This document shows, in pieces, positions 48,690 through 58,059 of a stretch of DNA of 64,000 nucleotides. The notes under the pieces were generated by a model, which was given only the letters and a program-made list of their open reading frames with translations, had not been told where the DNA came from and ran no database searches. The translations under genes and the position numbers were made by a program. Position 1 is the stretch's first letter; each line of letters opens with the position of its first letter. Source of the stretch: Myrica gale (taxonomy: Eukaryota; Streptophyta; Magnoliopsida; Fagales; Myricaceae); contig OZ005609.1 in NCBI GenBank assembly GCA_963930655.1, positions 22,393,001 through 22,457,000 on the forward strand, given 5' to 3'.

Positions 48690-50549
48690 CTAAAAGACAA
48701 TGTGAGTTGCATTACTAGAAGTTATGTCCTTCTTTTTCCAAACTAATTTTTGATTAATAGCAGGACTTAACTTTTGATTTATAAGCTGAATTTGTTGAGA
48801 TAACATGTTTACTTGACTCAGCAACTTATCAAATTCAACCTTAGATATATTATTTGAAAATGAAGAAACATGTCTTTTTCTATTTCTCAAAAGATCAAAG
48901 CATTTTGGCTTAGTATGACCAAGTTTACCACAATGGAAACACTTAGGAATAAATTTGGAAAACTTAGATTTAATCAGAACAGGAGCTTGAGAAGTAACTA
49001 CCTTGTTTACCTTTACATGAGGATCAGGAGCACTCTGAATTTTCTGGGTAGATGGCACAAACACTACCTTGTTTGAGGATGTAGATGTTGTTCTAGTATG
49101 ATCAAAACCTAATCCTCTTTTATTTCCATCCGAGTGTCCTATACTTAACATCTTATTAAGTTTGGTGGTACCACATGAAAATTTCTTAAGTTGTTCATTA
49201 ACTAGGTCCAGCTCTTTTGATAGGTCAGATGCTAGATCTTCTAGAGAAATGTTCATAGACATAAGTTCTTGAATCATATCATTTTTCTCTACTAGTTTTC
49301 CAGCAAGTTCATCTCTTTCTTTTTCAACAAGAACTATTTTCTTAGAGGTTGAGACATTTTCTTTCTTAACTTTAATACTTTCCTCATATAATTCTTGATA
49401 AGTCTCTTTTAAGCCCTCAAGCTCATCAACATCCTCGATGATACTTTTTTCTGCATCATCAAAATCAGTAAACTCATCAGTTTTAATAGAAGATGTAAAT
49501 GCAAGAAAATTTACCTTATCATTATTCGAAGTTTCTGCATCTGAGGAATTTGACTCTATATCGCTATCTGAAAGTGAAGTCCTCATAGCATTATTCCCTT
49601 TCGATTTCAAGTAGGTAGGACATTCAACTTTAAAGTGTCCAAAGCCTTTGCACCCATGACATTGTAGCCCTTGTCCTTGCTTCTTCTTGAACTCTTTCTT
49701 TTCAGCTTTATCACCATGTTCATCACTCTTCCAGCTTGGTTTCACAAAAGATTTCGAATTGGATTTTTGACCTTTCCAATTTCTGCTCTTGTGGAATTTA
49801 AAAGCTTTCCCAAATCTTTTAACGAACAAGGCCATGTCTTCTTCATCAAACAAGTCATCTTCAGAACCTGAGTCCTCTTCTATAGTATTCAAAGCTATGG
49901 ATTTTCCTTTCTTTGTTGCTGGAAGAGTCATTTCATAGGTCTGAAGAGATCCTACAAGTTCATCTAGTTTGATAGAATCCAATACCTTGCTCTCTTCAAT
50001 AGCAGTCACTTTAGGTCTAAATCTATCCGGAAGTGATCTCAAAACTTTACGAACTACTTTAGATTCAGACATCTTCTCACCTAGACTAAAACTTGAATTT
50101 ACCAAATTGGTGAGTCTTCCATTAAAGTCATCAAAGCATTCATCCTCTCTCATTCTAAGTTCCTCAAACTTAGAAATGATCATCTGTAATTTTGAATCTC
50201 TAACAGCTTTTGTTCCTTCATGGGTTGTACAAAGAATATCCCAAGCCTCTTTAGATGTTTCACAATTAGAAATTCTTATGAACTCATCAGCAGACAAACT
50301 AGCAAATATAGCATTCAGTCCCTTATTATTCCAGCCTGCTGTGTCTCTTTCACCCGAACTCCAAAGATGTGAACCTTTTTCAGTAGTGACTTCATTTACC
50401 ATCACAGTAGGTTTTTCCCAACCATTTGTCACTGCTGTCCAAACCCTTTCGTCTATGGATTTTAAGAATGCACGCATCCTAACTTTCCAATAGGCGTAGT
50501 TAGAACCATCAAAGTATGGTGGTATCCCTAGAGATTGACTTCTGTCCAT
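48690..50549 (-). CDS. Copia-type Gag polyprotein with two zinc knuckles
   Basis: An uninterrupted 619-residue frame starts MDRSQSLGIPPYFDGSNYAYW, the N-terminal signature of plant copia Gag (DUF4219/UBN2 type). The capsid-like part follows (about 20-215, with EAWDILCTTHEGT and LRSLPDRF). Two CCHC zinc knuckles are visible: CHGCKGFGHFKVEC near residue 300 and CFHCGKLGHTKPKC near residue 550. Between them is a long charged, probably coiled-coil stretch (ETYQELYEESIKVKKEN and onward). It ends at a stop with no pol continuation. The start follows the PBS by about 35 bp. The intact frame in an element with nearly identical LTRs suggests it may still make virus-like particles, which is an inference. 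Confidence 0.9.
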   Translation of the reverse strand: MDRSQSLGIPPYFDGSNYAYWKVRMRAFLKSIDERVWTAVTNGWEKPTVMVNEVTTEKGSHLWSSGERDTAGWNNKGLNAIFASLSADEFIRISNCETSKEAWDILCTTHEGTKAVRDSKLQMIISKFEELRMREDECFDDFNGRLTNLVNSSFSLGEKMSESKVVRKVLRSLPDRFRPKVTAIEESKVLDSIKLDELVGSLQTYEMTLPATKKGKSIALNTIEEDSGSEDDLFDEEDMALFVKRFGKAFKFHKSRNWKGQKSNSKSFVKPSWKSDEHGDKAEKKEFKKKQGQGLQCHGCKGFGHFKVECPTYLKSKGNNAMRTSLSDSDIESNSSDAETSNNDKVNFLAFTSSIKTDEFTDFDDAEKSIIEDVDELEGLKETYQELYEESIKVKKENVSTSKKIVLVEKERDELAGKLVEKNDMIQELMSMNISLEDLASDLSKELDLVNEQLKKFSCGTTKLNKMLSIGHSDGNKRGLGFDHTRTTSTSSNKVVFVPSTQKIQSAPDPHVKVNKVVTSQAPVLIKSKFSKFIPKCFHCGKLGHTKPKCFDLLRNRKRHVSSFSNNISKVEFDKLLSQVNMLSQQIQLINQKLSPAINQKLVWKKKDITSSNATHIVF

Positions 50550-50582
50550 CTCTAATATATTGAGTCTAAGGAATCGAGATCT

Positions 50583-50594
50583 GCTCTGATACCA
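50583..50594 (-). promoter_or_regulatory. Primer-binding site, initiator Met-tRNA type
   Basis: TGGTATCAGAGC on the minus strand begins two bases inside the 5' LTR. This is the usual PBS of plant copia elements and fixes the element's orientation. Confidence 0.85.
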
Positions 50595-50596
50595 AT

Positions 50597-51770
50597 TGAA
50601 CAGACTTGTTTAAGACTCAATCAGATACCAACTTAACCTAGAGGGGGGGTGAATAGGTTCTAAAACTTAAACTATAACTCTTTTCGATTAATACTAATTT
50701 TCTGCACAAACTTCACAAAACAAATCAGTAAGTTCAATACAATCACTTCTCACAGCAATGTCAAGAAAAACAATTAATCAGTAAATCAATTAAACTAGAA
50801 TCGATAATCAAGATTCTTTCACAAAACACAATCACCTAAAAATTCAGTATGCAATTCAAGATTATTAACCCTTTAATCAAGAACAATATAAACAATATAA
50901 ATCACCACAAGAGACACCAAGATTGGTTACGAAGAGAAAATCTCTTGGAAACAAATTCCAAGAGATAAAAACTCTCCGGGTCCTTAGACCGGGTAACGAT
51001 TCCACTAGTTTTTCAAACTCGAAATACAAGGTGATCCATAGACTCAAGAATAACCATAATCCTAGTCTAACACACTTGTTTTCTTACCCGAACCACACCG
51101 TTCAGATCTGCACCATAGCAGGGATCGAGAACCTCTCGTCCATTCGAAAAACTACAAACCTTACCACGCTGTCCATACCTTGCCGTTTCCCATTGTGAAC
51201 TCACAACAACAGCAACTCTTCGAACAGGGCACTTGGACCTTCAAGATTTCAGCAACCTCCGAAATCTCGAATTTCTTCTTGAGGAAATAACGACGGTGAT
51301 CAATCAACTCGAACTGAGAGTACTATGAGAGGGGTTTTACTTTTCAAGGCTCCATTCTCAGTTCTCACACAATCAAAGACTTAGAAAACAGAGCAACAAG
51401 AGATTAGAGAGAGTTTCACGTTGAAGGCACAATCTCCCGAAATTTCTAAGTTCTGAATCTTCAAAGAAGGAAGGGGGTTAAAAGCTACGGGTGTTTTTCG
51501 GTTAGGAGTAGAAAGTTCTGGGCTTCTTGGGTCAGGTATGACGTCACTCATTTAGTTAGAAACGAACTAACCAATTTCTGTTTCAGTCGTTTCTTTAATT
51601 CGCGTTTCTGTCTGACTTGCATCTGACTCCAAGCTAACTTGAATTTCTGAAGAAATATTCTGTTTTGTACTGCAGTCTTCAGCTCTTCACAGAAGCTTCA
51701 TTAACCTCAATATCTCAGGAAGTACACCACAATTACATACGAAGTAAAGCCAATTAAAATATTCCTAACA
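50597..51770 (-). repeat. Copia LTR (5' LTR relative to gag)
   Basis: 1,174 bp, nearly identical to 45161-46335; the visible differences are one substitution and one homopolymer base. Confidence 0.92.
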
Positions 51771-51775
51771 GATAG

Positions 51776-52695
51776 AAAATTTTGGCCTCAATTTCTCAAA
51801 TTTGAAATAAAAATACGTTTCAATACCGTTAACCAAAGATAGTTAATCTAAGGAAAATCATCTGAAACCAAACGCTAGGCCGGATCTAAACATTCGTTAA
51901 GATGAGACTTCCCACGTTTGGAATATGCTTTAGATACCTCCAATTTTCAAGGTTAACGAAATATGAAACAAGGTAACACCTGAAATTTTCAAAGCAATGA
52001 GGTTGATGTGTTTAGCATGACCAGATAAGACAAAACTTATTAGTCCACTCCTCCTAGCTATTTGGGCCCACGCTAATATCGGGAAAAATATTACTCAGAA
52101 ATGATGTATTATCTAAAAAAATAGAGTTTATAGATAATATTATTAGAGATTTTGTACAGTACTAATACAATTTGGAGAGAGATAGATATAATAAATAGAG
52201 AATACACGTTATTTAATGTTATTCATGTAAAGTTTTGAACATACAACATGCGCTCTACAATGGGATATTGTCAACATATTGTTTCTATTTCTCTCCGAAT
52301 TGCTTGATGCAATTTAAGCTGAAAATTATAGAGTAAAATGATTCAATTTAAATATTTATTCTATGTTTCTAACAAATAGAAGCAGTTAAAAAGGACATCT
52401 AAGAACTTAATACATAAAAATTATTAACCAACTTGACAAGAAGATTTAACTTATATATATTAGAGTATTAATTAAAGTGTTGATATTGGTATTGGATCTA
52501 GACGTATTTTCTATATTTTTGGTTATTCTGATCATAGAATGATTAATTAGAAATCTGAAAAATATTACATTCACGTACACCGAGTTCGGACAGACCTGAT
52601 TCAGTATACGTACAAATTAGATTCAACACCAAGACAAATTTCAGACCGTGCAATCCTTTCAAACTATACATTCCAAGTTAGGAGTCAACTTAAGT
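51776..52695. other. Intergenic, nothing recognised
   Basis: AT-rich spacer after the copia insertion. No open frame with a family signature and no paired ends were found. Confidence 0.4.
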
Positions 52696-52699
52696 AGTT

Positions 52700-52890
52700 G
52701 CATCTGAGTGCTGCTTCAGTGGTTAGCATTTCGTTTGAATTGCGAAGTGGGGGGCGCGTCTGGCGTGGGTTCTATCGCAGCTAGTTCGGTGATGTATCTC
52801 ACTGATCTTCGTAGACCGGGGTGATGTAAACGTATAGGAAACCTATGGTCACTAGAGAGAGGATACGTCTCTCCACACATGCACGCACAA
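52700..52890 (+). mobile_element. SINE-like tRNA-derived sequence
   Basis: A box-A-like GCTTCAGTGGTTAGCA (about 52712-52727) is followed about 40 bp later by a box-B-like GGGTTCTATCGC (52768-52779). The later part is unrelated to tRNA and ends near GAGAGAGGATAC. This fits a plant SINE with a tRNA-derived head. No TSD was confirmed. Confidence 0.4.
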
Positions 52891-54400
52891 CTCATGGACG
52901 AGGCTGCTAGCTAAAACTATAAGACTGGCTTTTCAAAGCATCCTTATCCGATATTAGAGAGAGAGAGAGAGGTCGATCCACAGTAACAGTATTGATGTTG
53001 AGTCTTGGGAGCACGAGGTTCATCAGTTGAGGTACGTAAAAATCGATTTTCGTGTTCTATATCTTTGTAGTGCTTTAGATACCTGCTCTGGGAAATTGCG
53101 AAAGAATCTCCAATTTTCAAGGCCGAAAACGTACGGACAACCTCCAGTATTCCTAAGACGATTGCGACAGGCCCACAAAATCCATCGGAAGCATTGGTTT
53201 TTAACGCACTGTTGAACCGTCTGAAAATATTTTCCGTTTGTTTTCTAGACTCAAGATTGAAAATTACATCAGCAGATAAAAGGCAGGCATCTGAGGGGGC
53301 GGCTCAACACTTTCCGAGCCTTAAGCCAGGGGTTGTTTGGTTTGTTTTTATTCTCAGAATTTTTTGAATCTTGAAAATACACAAACCGAACATGTTTTTT
53401 AACATCACCTAAAAACAATTACAGCAAGTATACCAATAAAGTTAACATCACCTAAAATTCTCAAAACACAAAAAATTCTCAAAAAACTATCAAACCGAAC
53501 AGCTCCAGTCATAAAAATTGCTTCTTTTACTTTTTTTTCTTAAAAAAATTAATAAATTATAAATTTGCTTCTTACATTTTTCGTGTTTAACCAATAAATT
53601 ATTTTAGATAGATAAAATTATTAAAAAAAATCTTTTAATATATCGTGTGAGAGGTTGAGAGGTGATTGTTGCTAAATAAGTTTTTATAATTTTTAGTCTT
53701 TTTTTCGTTTGTAATTGTCTTATGATTAGTAGTATTTTTTATGTAATAAAACAATTTGAAAAATAATTTTTTTTTATTAGATTAAGTATTTCAGTACTAA
53801 TTCCTGTTTATAACTTTTAAAAAAATTTATATTTTGAAAATACATTCAAACCATTAATTTTCAAATTAGTTTTTAAGATGTTTCTATTTTTGTAGGCCTT
53901 TTATTAAATTATTTTTTTCCCTCAACTTTAATTTTATAAAATTAATTTTTATTTTAATTTGTTGTACATGCCTTTTGTATATCAAGATCGGACAGATCTA
54001 ACTTAGCCGGGAACATAACATGAAATTTGAGATAATTAAAGTCACTCTATAGCCACCTTAATCCTTTCTACTATCTCGAGCAATAAAGCCACTGGCTTGA
54101 TTTGGGAATCACTAAAACCGCTTTCTGGAGCCAGAGTTATTAAAGAAAAGTGTTTCCATACTTTCCCCTTTCCCAGGGAAAGTAGTCGACGACTCGACGG
54201 CAAGCGATGTAGTCAACAGAATTGCAATTGCACAGTACATTGCAAATTTGCGACGTTGTGTAGCTACCTACCATTCTCGTTGACTAAGCGATCTCAGTCG
54301 TTTTCACCCGGGAAAACAAAATCCCAACAAATCTGTCATTTTCAGTAACCTACCGTCATCAAGGCATTGTAAGCATAAAATACTAATCAATCCAAATTTG
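52891..54400. other. Intergenic, with one MITE-like stretch
   Basis: About 53333-53507 starts GGGTTGTTTGGTTTG and ends CAAACCGAACAGCTCC, roughly inverted, and shares internal words with 22020-22135 (AAAGTTAACATCACCTAAAA), so it is probably a MITE copy without a clear TSD. The rest is AT-rich without a gene. Confidence 0.4.
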
Positions 54401-54408
54401 TTTGAATC

Positions 54409-55962
54409 TAGTGGCGGAGCCAGAAACCCAATTAATGGGGGGCAAACTCTTAAGGAAAAATGACAAAAAAAAATTTTTTTACGTAAGGCAAAAAAATGTC
54501 TTAACACTATAAATATAAAAAATTAAAGACTAAAAATACTAAAACAAATTGAATTACACGTACCGTACTATTTGCTGATACTGAAAGGTGACATTAAAGA
54601 TTAAATTCTTGTTGTTCAAGATACCAATAGAGCACCAACTAATCGCACAAACAAATTATTTATATATATATTCTTTGTAAAACAAAACACATAAATGAAA
54701 CAAAGTATTTTCAGCAATATAACTTTTTACTTCCATAAATGAAGTACTTACTTTTGTTGCCAGAAAGGATGTGCCCTATGCTCAAAAGAAAACATAACAC
54801 ATAAATGAGAAAAATAAACGATTACTGTGTTTCTATTATTCTTGAAAGAAACAATAGCAAAATGAAGCATATTGAAAAAAGAAGTCAAAGGATCTAAAGT
54901 TCAAAAAGAATTCAAGTTCCAAGGGCATAAAGATACTTCTCACCCTTGCTATAGCTGTTTTTTAGTGTGACAGTACTATTGAACATGAGCTTCTCAGGAG
55001 TGGAATCTCTATCAACAATAAAATAACTCGAAATTGCAAGGTGGAATACATACTTGGTAAATTATAATAGAAAAAAATTTGGACAAAAAATTCAATTTTA
55101 ACATCCAAATAACTATTCTACTCCCCTTACAAAATGAGAAAACAAAAAAAATCGTAGTTCAAAATATTCATTACCTAGCTAAATTAATGGCTAAAATTTT
55201 GAAGAAATATATCTATAACTTGATCCAAACGTCACAAATTACAATGGAAAACAAGTTCAACCTTTAGAGAAAGACAATTAAAAACAAGTTAATCTCATGA
55301 GCTATGAAAAATCAGACCTAAACAAACAAAAGAGAGATGAAAATGAGTCTTACCTCAACTTTGGATTTTCATAAAATGTGGAGAAGTCAAACATGTAAAA
55401 TTAGATGATGATAGTGACAATAAAATGATATAACCAATGATTCTCTAGTAGGTAAAGATAGACACGCAACACACTTGAATAATTGAATTATCACTTATCC
55501 AACAAGAGCACACCACCCCTTTTCTCAGCATTTGTGATATTCAAATTCTCAACCAAGTCCAACATAAAAGGCAAAAGAACAAAAAGAAAAGCAGCACTAG
55601 AATAGCGAAAACATCTATTTCAAGGATTACAACACACAACGATTAGAGGACTCAGGAGAAGTATAGGAAATATTCGTCGCAAAATTCACGACAACGTCAA
55701 CAAGTTAAGGTAGGATTTCAAGTTTTGACACAAATAAATATCTCTTTCTTTTAGTTTGATTTTGAGGTACTAGGCTGCTTAGGCCTTAATTAAGGGGGGC
55801 GGGTTGATTCATCTAGGCAGGCAAGGGGGCGAGTTTAATTTTTAGTTGGCCAAGGGGGGCAGACATAATAAAAAAAATAAAAAAACGTCATGTAAAAAAA
55901 ATTGTTGGGGGGAGCCAACCGGGGCAATGGCCCCGGTTCGCCCCCCCCTCCCTCCGCCTATG
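54409..55962. mobile_element. hAT-type element, 1.55 kb, content unknown
   Basis: The ends are TAGTGGCGGAG and CTCCGCCTATG, inverted at 8 of 11 positions, with a perfect 8-bp TSD TTTGAATC at 54401-54408 and 55963-55970. Its first 180 bp match the reverse complement of the hAT end at 42170-42369. The right part is G-rich (GGGGGGC words at 55793-55925). No transposase and no captured exon was recognised in the interior. Confidence 0.75.
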
Positions 55963-55970
55963 TTTGAATC

Positions 55971-56384
55971 CGTATATAATCACAAAAATGTGAATACAAA
56001 GAAATTGCGTACCAAGAAAAATTTATGGATCTAACCTCCTGCCATTGATGCTCAAGTGTTGATGTAGATCTGAAATTGAATCTCAATTTTCTCTGTAACT
56101 CAAAGAGAAAAACTGTCAGAGTAATAGTAAGAGAACAACCTATAGTCTAACCTTAGAGTTTGTCGTATTTTAGATGGAGTGAACAGGCCAAATATATAGG
56201 CTAAGTTAGGGACCCCTTGATAGGTAATAGAAACCCTAATTTAGTCCTTCCATTAAAAATTAATTACAAATATACCACAAATAATTATTTATTTATAATT
56301 TTATCCAACACTTAAATTAAAACCCTTATATATCCTGCATGTCATGCTGAACATATATTCTAAGAGAGCAGGATAAAGCCTACG
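55971..56384. other. Intergenic, nothing recognised
   Basis: Short AT-rich spacer; no supported feature. Confidence 0.35.
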
Positions 56385-56460
56385 GGTAGGGGGGATTCGA
56401 CCTCCGATCTACCCTCCCTAGAAGGAGTTGTTGCCAATTGAGCCAAAGACCGACTGGCGA
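56385..56460 (-). ncRNA. tRNA-like or SINE head sequence
   Basis: On the minus strand TTGGCTCAATTGGCAACA (box A-like) is followed by AGGTCGAATCC (box B-like) at a tRNA-like distance, with TCCTTCTAGGGAGGGTAG between. The T-arm lacks one base of GGTTCGAATCC and no clean acceptor stem pairs. A tRNA-derived SINE head or dead tRNA copy is more likely than a working tRNA. Confidence 0.4.
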
Positions 56461-56957
56461 TCAATAGTGTTTTTTTGGATTTTTTACAGGCTTCACACTT
56501 TTTTTTCCTCGGGAGGAGTATAATTATGATGAGGGTGAGCGTCCAGTGTTCTCCCTGCAGCTAAAAGGATGCCAATTTGAAGAGCTTGTTCTGTTTTTGT
56601 GTTTGTTTCTTAAAGGGAAAGATCTGTTTTTGGCCTAGTTGGATTAAAAAGTTAGAGGTTTGCCTGCCATCAGAAGAATTAGAGAAGTTAAGACGTGTAA
56701 TATACCATCAGCAGAAGAAAGATCTCAAAGGGCATAAAAAAAAAGATTTGGAAGGATTTTTTACCCTAAAATATTTGAAGCTGATAAAACTTATGTTAGA
56801 TTTCAATTAATGAATAGCAATCATTTGGTTCATATGTACGGAATTCATTAACAAAAAGAAGCCTTTGCTGTCATGAATATCAGAGGATTTGAAAATGCCT
56901 TTAGAACCCCAAATCTGACCCACTTGTAAGCGAAAAAGGGCAAGCTTCAAACCATTA

Positions 56958-57204
56958 GGCTATCTTTGGTTTAGTTCACAAAACATTTTTTGTTTTTGTG
57001 TTTTTTTGAAAGTAGTGTAGATTCTCTTGGGATTGGTGAAAAGTTAGTTAAAAGTTGTTGAAATTTGTAAAAATTTATTGAGATTGGTGAAAAGGTATTA
57101 AAATTGATGAAAAAATTATTGAAATTGATGAAAATGTATTGAAATTGATGAAAAAATGATTGAGAAGTTTTTAAAAACTTTCTAAGAACCGAAACAAACA
57201 TAGC
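56958..57204. mobile_element. Tourist-like MITE
   Basis: The ends are GGCTATCTTTGGTTTAGTTC and GAACCGAAACAAACATAGC, imperfectly inverted. The 3-bp TTA flanks both sides (56955-56957 and 57205-57207), the preferred target of PIF/Harbinger transposases. The interior is a run of short GAAATTGATGAAAA-like repeats and is non-coding. Confidence 0.6.
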
Positions 57205-57207
57205 TTA

Positions 57208-57999
57208 GAATCTTGAAAGTTGGAACCAAAATGCAAGGAATTGAGGGCATCATGGACTACCACTACTGGAAATTTTTTTCAAGAAGAAAGTTGCAGGAAA
57301 GTGCGGAAACACAACTTTGAAGGAGTGTACGTACATCTATAAGTCAACTCACTGTTGCACGACAACTCAGGGTATGCGGGGAGGAAAAGACATTCCCCAA
57401 CTGATCCCACGAAAGCCAAAGAATAAAGGCTCGCAGCACCAAAATTCCAACCTTGCATAAGAAAAAATCATGGAAATGGCAAAGTGTGAACGAGAGAGAT
57501 TCTTTGTTCTGAATTAGTTTCTGTGTTTTATCCTCTCTGAACAAGTTGCATATACAATTTTCCCTGCAAGTACCACAAACTTTTACTCTCTCGTTCCTCA
57601 CGCCAACTTAATTCTTGACAGTGACTGTTAACAGTCCTCCTTATACATGGAACCATGGAAATGGCGAGTGGGAACATCTGAAGCTTCGTACTACTGAATT
57701 AGTCAATGCCATAAACTTTATTATCATTCCTCACACCACTTCCTCAGAGCTTACCTATCTTCTTTTGCTGAGCTCTAGCAAGAGAGATGTTTCGGTCCTC
57801 AGACCTTAGACTGTCGGCAGGAGCTTCATCTGGAGCTACGCCGATCTCGACAAGGGAACCCATAATCAAAGGTCGAGATAGCGTTATATCATCCCATAGG
57901 ACTAAACCCATATTTTTCCAGGTGAGACGGCGGCATGGTTTGTCATGCATCACTGGCTTAGCGCGATCTCCAAGACTGGTGATCACTTCAACGGCAGAG
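57208..57999. other. LOX-C upstream region
   Basis: No TATA box could be assigned. A frame on the plus strand is open from an ATG at 57787 into LOX-C exon 1. The minus strand is open over the same stretch (57744-58043), so openness alone does not prove that either is translated. Confidence 0.4.
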
Positions 58000-58059
58000 A
58001 TGGACCAAACTAAGCGAGGAGTTCCGGTCCCCAAAGGAACCAAATCTTCTCACAACATC

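Larger units (their letters stand above)
45161..51770 (-). mobile_element. Young copia-type LTR retroelement, gag only, no pol
   Basis: Two LTRs in direct orientation (45161-46335 and 50597-51770) are flanked by a 5-bp TSD GATAG (45156-45160 and 51771-51775). On the minus strand the order is LTR, PBS (TGGTATCAGAGC), gag, a non-coding interval, PPT and LTR. The LTRs differ by one base (near 45415 versus 50851) and one G in a homopolymer as far as I can read, so insertion is very recent. Internal DNA is 4.3 kb and contains gag but no protease, integrase, reverse transcriptase or RNase H. A small minus-strand frame at 46977-47078 (MAEGFGDLDC...) precedes CTTGCCAAAAGGGGGAG, resembling sequence after pol in related elements. 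It must rely on enzymes from another element. Confidence 0.9.

Noticed and set aside
57744..58043. Minus-strand frame of 99 codons opposite LOX-C exon 1
   Set aside because: It looks protein-like in places but has no recognised family and overlaps a real exon; kept only as a caution about the N-terminal extension.
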